Notes: generated by a model from the letters alone, not told the origin. Shown: positions 34,669 through 43,900, counted from the first letter of the stretch. The stretch is DNA of 64,000 bases from Sphingobium sp. Leaf26 (GCF_001421665.1 NZ_LMKV01000005.1:62001-126000), one strand, 5' to 3'. A program made the numbers and translations.

Positions 34669-36018
34669 GCGGCCTGCGTTCGATGGACCTATCTGCCCGA
34701 AACCGGCTTCGCCTATCCAGGCTGGTCGCAACCCTGTCATCGGACCTATTTTCCGCCGCCGGCGAACCGGCTTTGCATCGCGAGGCAAAATAGCTCCGTC
34801 GCCAGAATCCTGCGCATGCGCTCCGGCCTTTCAGGTGCGCCGCCCTCCGTTCCGGGCCTGTCATGCCCATCGAGGCCGCGACGGGCGCGAGCTCGAAGAC
34901 AGGAGTGAACATCATGGCAATCATCGGCACCTTCACCAAGACCGCAGACGGGTTCGCGGGCACGATCAAGACGCTGACCCTCAACGTCAAGACGACCATC
35001 CGCCCCAGCACCAAGGATAGCGAGAAGGCGCCGGACTTCCGCATTTATGCCGGAACCGCCGATTTCGGCGCGGCCTGGGCCAAGGTTTCGGCAGCCAGCT
35101 CTGACTATCTGAGCTGCAAGATCGACGATCCCAGCTTCCCGGCTCCGATCTACGCCAGCCTGGTGGCGACCGACGACGGCGAACGCTTCTCGCTCATCTG
35201 GTCCCGCTCCGTTCCCTGGAGAGGGCTGCACAATCCGCCGCGAAAAGGGATAACGCTCTCCCAACCGGAGGACTTCCGCAGGCGTCCCGCGCTGCCAGCT
35301 TTCTCGCGAAAGGAGCGAGACGCGATGGCGGCCGGCATGGTGACGGCGGGCCGGGATGTCTGCGACTATGCGCAAGCATTCCTGTCATATTCGCCGGCCT
35401 ACCGAGCGGGCTACGCTACCATTGCCGCGCTGGGCCGACAGGCAAAGGAGGACTTTGCCCGGTCGTGGGGCCTTCGCTTTCCCCTTTGATCCCGACCTAC
35501 CGCCCGAGTCGCAACCCGCGCTGTGGGATCCGGCGGCAGCCGCATGCGTCGTGATCATCGACCCAGGGCCTGATTTCCCGGTGGTCGAAGCGCTGCCTGG
35601 CCTCCAGCAGCTTGGTCAAGCCAAGGACGGCACCCATGCCGTCCTGTTTGCATGCGGACGCACGATCCGCTTGTGGCTGCGCGGCCCGCAGCGCGAACTC
35701 CGCACGGCGTTCCATCTGCCGGACGATCCGCTGTTCGATGAGCGACTGCGCGCCACAGCGCATGCCCGCCTCTGGCTCGGGGGAACAGGCGGATCGGACA
35801 CGCCGCAAAGCGATCTGTCGCCTTTCCAGGCCGCGCGCTTCGACCTGATGCTGCGCCTGCTCGACGCGCATGTCGCCGGTGCCACGCTGCGCCAGTTGGC
35901 ATATCTGGCCTATCCGGCGATGCCGGACCTGTCGGCCGCTCTATGGAAGGCCTCGAGCGAGCGCCGCGGCACCCATCGCCTGCTCACCCAAGCCCTGCGC
36001 CTGCGCGATGGCGGCTAT
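34669..36018 (+). repeat. Duplicated 1.35-kb block, copy A (DUF736-DUF2285)
   Basis: This block is clearly homologous to 41141-42498 in the same orientation, including a non-coding leader of about 240 bases, the DUF736 gene and most of the DUF2285 gene. Differences are scattered throughout, including a four-base insertion near 35203 and a 12-base in-frame deletion in DUF2285 relative to copy B. So the duplication is not very recent. Copy A ends in a fused relaxase fragment. Confidence 0.9.
34914..35489 (+). CDS. DUF736 protein, copy A, with frame-shifted tail
   Basis: The first 97 or so residues are a normal DUF736 domain (IGTFTKTADGFAGTIKTLTL through GERFSLIWSR). Other DUF736 proteins stop near this point. 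Here a four-base insertion relative to copy B keeps the frame open into the N-terminal part of the DUF2285 gene, giving a 191-residue fused frame that ends at the TGA at 35487. The start follows CAGGAG. Whether a fused protein is made is unknown. Confidence 0.7.
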   Translation: MAIIGTFTKTADGFAGTIKTLTLNVKTTIRPSTKDSEKAPDFRIYAGTADFGAAWAKVSAASSDYLSCKIDDPSFPAPIYASLVATDDGERFSLIWSRSVPWRGLHNPPRKGITLSQPEDFRRRPALPAFSRKERDAMAAGMVTAGRDVCDYAQAFLSYSPAYRAGYATIAALGRQAKEDFARSWGLRFPL

Positions 36019-36144
36019 CAGCGAAGGCATGCGCCCACGTGCCGAAGCGCGGGCTACGCTGGAACTGGGGCCGCGGACCAGCCAGGAGATTGCCCAGACG
36101 TTTGCCCGCGAGGTCGATGCCGAGCGCTGGACGGATATAGGTGA
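35325..36144 (+). pseudogene. DUF2285 family DNA-binding-like gene, copy A, 3' end replaced
   Basis: The N-terminal part (ATG 35325, preceded by AAAGGAG) has CDYAQAFLSYSPAYRAGY and SWGLRFP, then meets CTT TGA at 35484. The rest (PFDPDLPP to LRDGGY) is in the +1 frame. Copy B breaks at exactly the same codon. After 36018 the sequence switches to a relaxase fragment in an unrelated frame, so the last residues of DUF2285 are lost and replaced by a nonsense tail ending at 36144. The gene is probably dead in this copy. Confidence 0.7.
36019..36133 (+). pseudogene. 115-bp internal fragment of the relaxase gene
   Basis: This stretch is almost identical to 47632-47746 inside the intact relaxase gene, starting at a shared ATCAGCGAAGGCATGCGC and ending at GCGCTGGACGG. 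It is fused on the left to DUF2285 copy A and on the right to an IS3 fragment. It marks a past recombination or IS insertion in another relaxase copy. Confidence 0.85.
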
Positions 36145-36819
36145 TGTCGCCCGCCCATTTACAATTGGGTGCATCGGCTGCGAAATCGCCATCCAACCAG
36201 TTTGCCGCAACACCCAGGCGATGGTGACTGTCCGTCGTAACTTTGTGCTTGCGCGTGCGGACTGGCTTGATTCCGTTGATCCTCATCAGGCGCCCAACCC
36301 GGCGCTCGCCAACGTCGAGCCCCACCTCTTTCAACTCCATCGTCATCCTCGGACGACCGTAGCTGCCAAGGCTCAGGCGATACTGTTCCCTGATATGGGC
36401 GAGCACTTTCATATCTGTCCGTGCCCGACGACTGATCGGGCGTGAACGCCAGGAACGATAGCCACGCTCGCTGACCTCCAAAACGCGACACATCAATTCC
36501 ACCGGCCAACGGTGCCGCCAACTATGCACAAAGGCGAACCTCACAGCCTTTGGCTCGCGAAGAACTGAGTGGCCCGTTCGACAGGCTCAGGACAGGCTTT
36601 TTTAGCACTTCCCTCTCCTCCCGCAGCACACGGTTCTCAAGGCGAAGGCGTTCATTCTCACGTGCCAGATCTGCCTGCGGCGCTGAAACCAGATCACTGG
36701 GCCGATACTGCGACACCCACTTGCCCAGCGTCGACTTCCCAATCCCCAAATCCGATGCAACCCGGTCGCGGGGTAATCCGCTGGTCAGCGCAAGCCGACC
36801 GGCATGGACCCCGGTTACA
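36134..36819 (-). mobile_element. IS3 family (IS51-type) fragment, truncated at both ends
   Basis: On the minus strand the remaining orfA part (GVHAGRLALTSGLPRDRVASD, GKSTLGKWVSQYRPSDLV, then a leucine-rich coiled coil) runs into an AAAAAAG slippery site, and orfB starts as VRFAFVHSWRHRWPVELMC through GRPRMTMELKEVGLDVGERRVGRLM to WAGDITYI. It stops there, so most of the DDE catalytic domain is missing. The orfA N terminus is also missing where the element meets the recombinase gene. Not mobile. Confidence 0.85.
36575..36597. repeat. REP-like short repeat inserted at the IS3 slippery site
   Basis: About 22 bases with the core TTCGACAGGCTCAGGACAGG, typical of short REP-like repeats that are widespread in sphingomonads and translate as LSLSNG or FDRLRTG. 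It lies between the A6G slippery run and the normal continuation of orfA/orfB, and so disrupts the programmed frameshift of the IS. Confidence 0.65.
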
Positions 36820-37444
36820 CCGCTAGGCTGGCCGCAGGCTTGGCGGCCCGTTGGCCAAGCAGTTCGGTCGCGCGTTCTCGCGGATGGCCCTTGGCGTCGA
36901 CATAGGCATAAAGCGTGGAGAGCGACACGCCGAGCTGGGCGGCGACATCGCGCGCGGTATTATCCCGGTCGGCCATGAGCGCCATCGCCGCCTTCAGCTT
37001 CTGGCGCGTCATCACGCGCGGGCGCCCGCCCGAACGGCCCCGCGCCCGCGCAGCAGCCAACCCCGCCATCGTCCGCTCGTGGATCAGGTCGCGCTCGAAC
37101 TCAGCCAGGGTGGCGAATATGCCGAACACGAGCCTGCCGGTCGCGGTGGTGGTATCCACGTCGCCGGAGAGCACCTTCAGACCGACGCCGCGCCTCTGCA
37201 GGTCGCCGACCAGGCCGACCACGTGCGGGAGCGACCGGCCGAGCCGGTCCAGCTTCCACGTCACGATTGCATCGCCATCGCGCGCGACGTCGAGCGCACG
37301 GTCTAGCCCGGGCCGGGTCGTGCTTTTGCCCGAACACACGTCCTCATAGATGCGGTCAGGTGCAACACCGGCCGCCGAGAGAGCGTCGCGTTGCAGATCG
37401 ACGCTCTGGTCCGCGGTCGATACCCGAACATAGCCAATGAGCAC
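36815..37444 (-). CDS. Serine recombinase/resolvase
   Basis: A 209-residue resolvase/invertase-type recombinase. The catalytic Ser is in YVRVSTADQSV at the N terminus; WKLDRLGRSLPHV and FERDLIHERTMAGL follow, then a C-terminal HTH (TARDVAAQLGVSLSTLYAYV). GTG 37444 was chosen: GGGAGG lies five bases upstream and the family begins MLIGYVRVS. The last five or so codons come from the junction with the IS3 fragment. It probably belongs to a Tn3-like or plasmid-resolution module. Confidence 0.9.
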   Translation of the reverse strand: MLIGYVRVSTADQSVDLQRDALSAAGVAPDRIYEDVCSGKSTTRPGLDRALDVARDGDAIVTWKLDRLGRSLPHVVGLVGDLQRRGVGLKVLSGDVDTTTATGRLVFGIFATLAEFERDLIHERTMAGLAAARARGRSGGRPRVMTRQKLKAAMALMADRDNTARDVAAQLGVSLSTLYAYVDAKGHPRERATELLGQRAAKPAASLAV

Positions 37445-37897
37445 GCCCCGCCTCCCTTTCCAGAAATCTAGCTGAGCAGGGGTTTTGCGCAAGCAGATTT
37501 CTGGACGGCTTTATACGGAATCAAGGCCCGCTCGGAGCTGCTCGGCCGCTCTCGCCGCTATCCACATCAAACCGGGGTTTATTGGAAATCCTGAATCGGC
37601 AGTTATCGCCCCATTTGTGGCCGTTCAAAGCGAAACCCACGTGTCCCGAGAACTGCCCTTCATTCACGTTGTAAGTTCGATACAGAGGCTTAATGAAGGC
37701 TTTGCCGTTCAACGCTGTTCGTGCGTTGCTTCTCACGAATGTCGACATCGATGATCAGGAACGATCGCAGCACAATTGCCCAACCTCGCGCGTCTGGGCA
37801 TCAGCCAGGCCTCAGGGAACCTCCCTATGATGCCGCGAGCCTTGGCGCATCCGAGATAAACCGCTAATCTCTCTCACATATTGGAGGAATGGGTCAC
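37445..37897. other. Region between recombinase and glycosidase, no gene
   Basis: About 450 bases. It must hold the recombinase promoter and possibly its res site. It ends in TTGGAGG before the glycosidase start. No coding frame with a domain was found. Confidence 0.45.
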
Positions 37898-40039
37898 ATG
37901 TTAGACAGAAGAAGCGCGCTATCAGGACTTGCCGGCGGAGCTTTAGCGGCAAGCGTTGTGTTGCCAGCAGCCGCTCAAGACGTCCTAGAGCAGCCAATGC
38001 ACGGGCTTCGTCTGCAGAACTCAGTTTTCCGCATCTCGATCGATCGAGACACAGGTGCACTAGTCTCGATCGCGAACCCCACCGACACTGCCGGTATGAG
38101 CTGGATCGGCGGGCCGCAGAATGCTCCTTGGCAGCCGCGCGGCTCATTGTGGGGGCTTGGCTTTGCCGATCTTGGCGCAGGTCAGCTCCATCGCGGGCGA
38201 TGGGGTGAACCAACTTCGATCCGTCAAGTTGGCGAAACTGAGGTTGCAATCAGCTATCAGGTTGGATCGCTGGCGGTAGAAGTCGCTCGGAGGCTGGTCG
38301 GCGATGCGCTTGAAGAGAGCTATACCTTCAGAAACACTGGTGATGAGCCAATTCCGATGCGCGAGCGCGGCAAGGCGTCGCTGGCAATTTATATGCCGTG
38401 CAATGACCATTACACCAGCGCCGCTGACGTGCTGGAAAACCGCGCGCATGCCCACATCTGGACCGGTGGTTCGTCATCTTGGATCGCGATGCTGCGGATG
38501 GGCGGTCGGGCGCCGCATCTCGGCCTGGTCTTGACCCAAGGTGCATTTGACGGCTACAGCATCGAGGATCGCGATCAGGTGACGCTGTCCAACACACGCG
38601 GAACGATCCTGGTACATCCGGCAATAGACACGCTCCAGCCAGGACAAAGCGCGACCGTCAGCTGGACAATGTTCTGGCACAAGGGCTGGGAGGATTTCTT
38701 TGCGCAGGCGCTACGCCGTTCGCAGCAGATGGTTCGCATCGATGCGTCGGACTGGACCAACTTTCCAGGCGAGACATCCACGCTGATCTTCCAGGGGCAG
38801 CTGGGCAGTTCGCCGTCGCTGATGAGAGGTGACACATCTGTTCCGCTTCGGCGAACGTCCAAGGGATGGCAGGCAGACGTCGCAGCAGGAGAGATTGGCG
38901 AGCATATCGCCACGCTTAAGTATGGCAGCGGTCTGACTACTCGAGCAGTCCTCAATACCGTTGCGGATTTGGACACCACCGTTGCCGCCCGCGTTGAATT
39001 CATCGCCCAGCGCCAACAGTGGCACAAAGCCGGCGATCCCTGGGACGGAGCCTATATCGTCTTCGACAACGAGGCGGATGTACCTGCCAGATGGGAACGA
39101 GCCAGCGACCGCAACAGCGGCCGGGAGCGGGTTGGGATGGGTGTACTACTCGCCAAATGGTTGGCGGAGACCAAAGCATCAAGTGACGATATCCGGCGCT
39201 CGCTGGACCGCTACTACAGCTTCGTCTGCTCTCATCTGCAGCGTGAAGACGGATATGTGTTCGACGATGCGGATCAGCCGCGAAAGCGCCTCTACAACTG
39301 GCCTTGGGTCATGCAATTGCACCTCGCAATGGCAAGCCTCGCAAAAGACGCTCCGCCGTTGCGCCGCTTTGCAGCTACCGTTGAAAGTTTCTACCGTGAA
39401 GGCGGGGCGGAATTCTACCCGATCGGCTTACCGATAGCCGAAGGATTGCAGGCGCTGAACGCTGCCGGAATGACGGCAGAGCACGCACGCGTGTCCGCCT
39501 TATTCGTGCAGCACGGTGACCGACTGATGCAGCGAGGCACCCAGTATCCTGCCTCCGAGGTGAATTACGAACAGTCGATCGTGGCGCCGGCCGCCATCAT
39601 CCTGCTCGAACTTCATCAGGCGACAGGCGATGCAAAATGGCTCCGCGGTGCGCAGCCGCACATCGAACTGCTTGAACTTTTTGATGGTCGGCAACCCGAC
39701 CATCATCTGAACGGCATCTCGATCCGGCACTGGGATGGTTACTGGTTCGGCAAGGCAAGGATGTGGGGCGATACCTTTCCTCACTACTGGAGCAGTCTCA
39801 ATGCCCTTGCCTGGGACCTGCAAGGGCGCGCCACTGGAGATCGCCGCTGGCAGCCAATGGCTCGTACGACGTTGCGCAACAATCTCAGCCTCTTTTCCGC
39901 AGATGGACGGGCATCAGCCGCTTTCATCTACCCAACCACCGTGAACGGGCGCCCCGGCTACTTTGCTGATCCCTATGCAAATGACCAAGACTGGACGCTC
40001 GTCCACGCTTTGCAGGTCAAGAAAGAAGCACCGGTGTAG
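37898..40039 (+). CDS. Large exported six-hairpin glycosidase-like protein
   Basis: A 713-residue protein. The leader (LDRRSALSGLAGGALAAS, ends PAAAQ) is a twin-arginine-like signal peptide. The first half is beta-rich (LQNSVFRISIDRDTGALVSI, GFADLGAGQLHRGRWGEPT). The second half is helical with Trp- and Tyr-rich loops (RYYSFVCSHLQREDGYVF, LYNWPWVMQLHLAMASLA, GISIRHWDGYWFG, DTFPHYWSSLNALAW), typical of an (alpha/alpha)6 barrel glycosidase or lyase. The exact CAZy family cannot be fixed by eye. The start at 37898 was chosen because the ATG at 37889 lies one base after the ribosome site. GC and codon use look similar to neighbours. Confidence 0.65.
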   Translation: MLDRRSALSGLAGGALAASVVLPAAAQDVLEQPMHGLRLQNSVFRISIDRDTGALVSIANPTDTAGMSWIGGPQNAPWQPRGSLWGLGFADLGAGQLHRGRWGEPTSIRQVGETEVAISYQVGSLAVEVARRLVGDALEESYTFRNTGDEPIPMRERGKASLAIYMPCNDHYTSAADVLENRAHAHIWTGGSSSWIAMLRMGGRAPHLGLVLTQGAFDGYSIEDRDQVTLSNTRGTILVHPAIDTLQPGQSATVSWTMFWHKGWEDFFAQALRRSQQMVRIDASDWTNFPGETSTLIFQGQLGSSPSLMRGDTSVPLRRTSKGWQADVAAGEIGEHIATLKYGSGLTTRAVLNTVADLDTTVAARVEFIAQRQQWHKAGDPWDGAYIVFDNEADVPARWERASDRNSGRERVGMGVLLAKWLAETKASSDDIRRSLDRYYSFVCSHLQREDGYVFDDADQPRKRLYNWPWVMQLHLAMASLAKDAPPLRRFAATVESFYREGGAEFYPIGLPIAEGLQALNAAGMTAEHARVSALFVQHGDRLMQRGTQYPASEVNYEQSIVAPAAIILLELHQATGDAKWLRGAQPHIELLELFDGRQPDHHLNGISIRHWDGYWFGKARMWGDTFPHYWSSLNALAWDLQGRATGDRRWQPMARTTLRNNLSLFSADGRASAAFIYPTTVNGRPGYFADPYANDQDWTLVHALQVKKEAPV

Positions 40040-40714
40040 CAGTTTTTGGGCTGATCTCCGTTAGGGCGGTCTTGCAGGATCGTAAACGATCATAGGCTTT
40101 GACGAATTCCACCTCCTAGGTTGAATAGTTGTTGTGCATCGACTGCAATAGCTTGCGAGCTAGGAACCTGCTTCAGCAGATGGATGTCCGATACACTCTG
40201 ACTCTCCTCAAGAGCAGACTGGCAGCTTTCCATCAGAATTCGTCATTCCGGAAGGGCCCGTGGCGTGGAGGCGTGCTGCCTTATGTAGGTTTTCTGTTCC
40301 GTTGCTACTCGACCCCCTATCCTTCTTGGTAAAAGTGGCCGTTGCATGGTGAAAGTCATTGTGGTCCTGAAAACCTACCGGTTGGCAATCCATCAATCTC
40401 CGTGGACACTGACGGGCTGCTTTGTCAAAAAAGACCAGTTCTGGCCGAAGCCGCCGTTCCGCGACCGAGGTTTGATGGACTGGAATGTCTAAGGATTTCG
40501 GGCGCTTGCGTACGGAATCCTGACATGGAGGAACCCGCGGGCCCCATCCACTGGTCTATGGGTAAAAGGCTTTGGTGTGGATCGGGCTGGTTGAGAGAGC
40601 CGTGCCAGCTTGCCCATCATCGGCAGGATAGCAAGGACGTCGGACGAGATTTGCCCACAATGCCTCCCTGACCCGGCATGCAACAGGCGCAGTTTTGATC
40701 GTACCCGTGACGTT
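40040..40714. other. Gene-poor region with IS-end debris
   Basis: About 675 bases after the glycosidase. No gene is supported. Its right half appears to be the terminal non-coding part of a decayed IS91-like element. Confidence 0.5.
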
Positions 40715-41085
40715 GGCGCACATATCTCCATGGGCCGGGACGCTTTGAACGCGGCCATACTGCAGGGCGAGCCATGCCGGATCATGGCGTTTTCTCCCGG
40801 GCGCGGGCCGCTGGCGCTGGCGGCCCGCGGGCTGGCACCAGCGGGCAAAGGTCTCGACGATGGTCATGTGCCCGCCGCAGCATGGGCATGGCGGACGGTG
40901 GTCGGGCGGTTCGTCGGGGACGGGTTCCACGATTGGCGCGGCGACGCCGAGCAGCCTGCGGGCGAGCGCCATGGCGTCCTTGTGCGCTGAACTGGCGAGC
41001 AGACCGTAGTGCCGAATGCGGTGGAAGCCGCGCGGCAGCACGTGGAGCAGGAAGCGGCGGATGCCGGCGAAACCATCTGAGGTTG
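40715..41085 (-). mobile_element. IS91 family transposase C-terminal remnant
   Basis: On the minus strand the frame reads RRFLLHVLPRGFHRIRHYGLL, followed by a CPCCGGHM zinc-like motif, the usual C-terminal part of IS91 transposases. The catalytic Tyr domain is missing. A second remnant of the same family, with its own mutations, lies at 61020-61467. Not mobile on its own. Confidence 0.8.
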
Positions 41086-41140
41086 TACCGACATCAAAGT
41101 GCCTGCCTGAAATCCTTCCCGTCCCGCCAACCGCACCAAA

Positions 41141-42498
41141 GCGGCCTTCGTTCGATGGACCTATCTGCCCGAAACCGGCTTCGCCTCTCCAGGCTGGTCG
41201 CAACCCTGTCGCCGGACCTATTTTCCGCCGCCGGCAAGCCGGCTTTGCATCGCGAGACAAAATAGCTCCGGCGCCAAGGTCCTGCGCATGCGCTCCGGCC
41301 TTTCAGGTGCGCCGCCCTCCGTTCCGGGCCTGTCATGCCCATCGAGGCCGCGACAGGCGCGGGTTCGAAGACAGGAGTAGACATCATGGCAATCATTGGC
41401 ACTTTCACCAAGACCGCAGACGGGTTCGCGGGCACGATCAAGACGCTGACCCTCAACGTAAAGACGACCATCCGCCCCGGCACCAAGGATAGCGAGAAGG
41501 CGCCCGACTACCGCATCTATGTCGGCACCGTCGATTTCGGCGCCGCCTGGGCCAAGGTCTCCGCAGCCGGATCGGATTATCTGAGCTGCAAGATCGACGA
41601 TCCCAGCTTCCCGGCTCCGATCTACGCCAGCCTGGTGGCGACCGACGACGGCGAACGCTTCTCGCTCATCTGGTCGCCGTTCCCTGGAGAGGGCTGCACA
41701 ATCCGCCGCGAAAAGGGATAACGCTCTCCCAACCGGAGGACTTCCGCAGGCGTCCCGCGCTGCCAGCTTTCTCGCGAAGGGAGCGAGACGCGATGGCGGC
41801 AGGCATAGTGACGGTAAGCCAGGATCGCTGCGACTATGCGCAAGCATTCCTGTCATATTCGCCGGCCTACAGAGCGGGCTACACTGCCATCGCCACGCGA
41901 GACCGACAGGCAAAGGAGGACTTTGCCCGGTCGTGGGGCCTTCGCTTTCCCCTTTGATCCCGACCTACCGCCCGAGACGCGACCCGCGCTATGGGATCCG
42001 GCGGCAGCCGCTTGCGTCGTGATCATCGACCCAGGGCCTGATTTCCCGGTTCTGCATGCGCTGCCTGGCCTGCGGCAGCTTGGGCAAGCCGAGGAAGGCA
42101 CCCATGCCGTCCTGGTTACAGGCGGACGCACGATCCGCCTGTGGCTGCGCGGCCCCCAGCGCGGCCAGCAACGCGAACCCCGCACAGCATTCCATCTGCC
42201 GGACAATCCGCTGTTCGACGGTCGACTGCGCGCCACCGCCCATGCCCGCCTCTGGCTTGGGGGATCGGGCGGATCGGGCACGCCGCAAAGCGATCTGTCG
42301 CCCTTCCAAGCCGCGCGCTTCGACCTGATGCTCCGCCTGCTCGATGCGCATCTCGCCGGCGCCACGCTTCGGGCGTTGGCATATCTGGCCTATCCGGCGA
42401 TGCCGGACTTGTCGTCGGCGTTATGGAAGGCCTCGAGCGAGCGCCGCGGCACCCATCGCCTGCTCACCCATGCCCTGCACCTGCGCGATGGCGGCTAT
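41141..42498 (+). repeat. Duplicated 1.36-kb block, copy B (DUF736-DUF2285)
   Basis: Homologous in the same orientation to 34669-36018 (see copy A). The 70 bases or so around the DUF2285 frame break are identical between the copies, while flanking coding sequence has many differences. Unlike copy A, the DUF2285 3' end here is intact. Confidence 0.9.
41386..41721 (+). CDS. DUF736 protein, copy B
   Basis: A 111-residue DUF736 protein, nearly the same as copy A over its first 97 residues (IGTFTKTADGFAGTIKTLTL). After LIWS the sequence continues as an unusual PFPGEGCTIRREKG tail where other family members simply stop. The start follows CAGGAG. DUF2285 copy B follows 71 bases later. Confidence 0.83.
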   Translation: MAIIGTFTKTADGFAGTIKTLTLNVKTTIRPGTKDSEKAPDYRIYVGTVDFGAAWAKVSAAGSDYLSCKIDDPSFPAPIYASLVATDDGERFSLIWSPFPGEGCTIRREKG

Positions 42499-42522
42499 CG
42501 CGACCTGCTCCGGGCGGGCTGA
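41793..42522 (+). CDS. DUF2285 family protein, copy B, frame change at CTT-TGA
   Basis: The 0-frame part (ATG 41793, about 54 codons) has the usual N terminus of this plasmid family (CDYAQAFLSYSPAYRAGY to SWGLRFPL) and stops at TGA 41955. The +1 frame then carries the whole rest (FDPDLPPETRPALWDP through the DUF2285 domain to GGYRDLLRAG, stop at 42520). Slipping +1 at CTT TGA joins them into one protein of about 240 residues. Re-initiation at a TTG at 41923, just after AAAGGAGG, is the alternative. Function is probably DNA binding in element control; this is inferred from the family. Confidence 0.65.
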
Positions 42523-42746
42523 ACCGGCCTATCCCGCGCCAATAGCACGCCAGGCCACCCATCCAGACAAGCCCCAACGGGCATGCCTTCGCGCCATGCT
42601 TCCAGGAAAGGCCCAGATCACAAGCGAGGGGGTGACAATTTTCGCCTGCGCTTTTGCCACTCCGTTCGGGCCTCCACTGTTCGCCATTCTCGCCAGCGAC
42701 ACCCCAGGGCCGGCCAGCCATGCCAGCCCCGACGCTGGAGACCGAT

Positions 42747-43016
42747 ATGGAACGCGACTTTGCAGTCGTCACGCCGCGCTATCTGCGGACCCCCGACGCT
42801 GCCCTGCATCTGGGCCTTTCGCCCCGTACGCTGGAAAAGCATCGCTGCTTTGGCACTGGCCCCGTCTTTCGCAAGCTGGGCGGACGGATCGTCTATGCGC
42901 TGGTCGATCTTGAAGCCTGGGCCGAAATCGGTACCCGGCGCTCGACCTCTGATCCGGGACGCGGCACCGTGCATCCTGCCAAGCGGATCGACCCCGGCGC
43001 GCCGGTGCGGCGCTAG
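42747..43016 (+). CDS. Small MerR/AlpA-like helix-turn-helix protein
   Basis: An 89-residue protein with one HTH at its centre: YLRTPDAALHLGLSPRTLEKHR, followed by GTGPVFRKLGGRIVYAL, the excisionase/AlpA-like pattern. The start at 42747 has GGAG seven bases upstream; an ATG at 42720 lacks one. It stands directly before RepA (two-base gap), so it may be a replication or copy-number regulator. Confidence 0.78.
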   Translation: MERDFAVVTPRYLRTPDAALHLGLSPRTLEKHRCFGTGPVFRKLGGRIVYALVDLEAWAEIGTRRSTSDPGRGTVHPAKRIDPGAPVRR

Positions 43017-43017
43017 C

Positions 43018-43896
43018 ATGATGCCCGCTTCGCCCGACCGGGCGCAGGACCGGCAACTCGACCTGTTTCGCGCGGTCCGCGGTGACATCGCGCCGCGCGA
43101 CGCGCAGGACCTCATGTCCTGGCCGTTTTTCAGCCTCGCCAAGTCCAAGCGCATCGCCCCCATCCACTTCAGGATGGGCGATGTCACGATCTCGGTGGAA
43201 GCTACCCATGAGCATGGCATGGCCACAATCTGGGACGCCGATATACTCATCTGGGCCGCAAGCCAGATCGTGGAGGCCCGCGATATGGGGCGTCCGACCT
43301 CCCGGTTGATGACGACCAAGCCGCACGAATTGCTCAGTTTCATCGGCCGGGGCACCGGCGGCGACCATTATGACCGGTTGAAGGCCGCGCTCGACCGCTT
43401 GCAGTCCACCACGGTCGCGACGTCGATCCGGCAAGCCCATCAACGCCGCCGCCATCGCTTCTCCTGGATCAACGAGTGGAAGGAGCGGCTCGACGAAACC
43501 GGTCGGCCGCTCGGCATCGAGATGATCCTGCCCGACTGGTTCTATGCGGGCGTCCTCGATTCCGGGCTTATTCTCACTATCGACCGCGCCTATTTCACGC
43601 TGACCGGCGGCATGGAGCGCTGGCTTTATCGCCTGGTTCGCAAGCATGGCGGGCATCAGGTCAATGGCTGGAGCTTCGAGGTCGGCCATCTCCACCTCAA
43701 GTCCGGCATGCTGATCCCTCGCAAGCGGTTCGCCTTCAAATTGCGCGCCATGGTCCAGGCTCAGTCGCTGCCCGGCTATGTGCTCACACTCCAGACGATC
43801 GCCGACAAGGAGATGCTGAACTTTCGTCCGCTGCCGGACGATCCCTTCGACCTGGCCCTGCGCCGGGTGCGCCATGGACGGGGGCAGAAACGATGA
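43018..43896 (+). CDS. repA: Plasmid replication initiator RepA (RPA family)
   Basis: A 292-residue initiator of the RPA type. Recognisable segments are MSWPFFSLAKSKRIAPIHF, the winged-helix part IWDADILIWAASQIVEAR, LSFIGRGTGGDHYDRLKAAL, and DRAYFTLTGGMERWLYRLVRKHGG. Two adjacent ATG codons (43018, 43021) are possible starts. It binds iterons, and three 20-base iterons begin five bases after its stop. This makes the window a replicon or a fossil of one. Confidence 0.9.
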   Translation: MMPASPDRAQDRQLDLFRAVRGDIAPRDAQDLMSWPFFSLAKSKRIAPIHFRMGDVTISVEATHEHGMATIWDADILIWAASQIVEARDMGRPTSRLMTTKPHELLSFIGRGTGGDHYDRLKAALDRLQSTTVATSIRQAHQRRRHRFSWINEWKERLDETGRPLGIEMILPDWFYAGVLDSGLILTIDRAYFTLTGGMERWLYRLVRKHGGHQVNGWSFEVGHLHLKSGMLIPRKRFAFKLRAMVQAQSLPGYVLTLQTIADKEMLNFRPLPDDPFDLALRRVRHGRGQKR

Positions 43897-43900
43897 AAAA

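Noticed and set aside
41952..41957. Exact prfB-type recoding signal at CTT TGA
   Set aside because: Only the shift codons match; the Shine-Dalgarno-like tract is about 30 bases away instead of three, so the prfB mechanism as such is not claimed.
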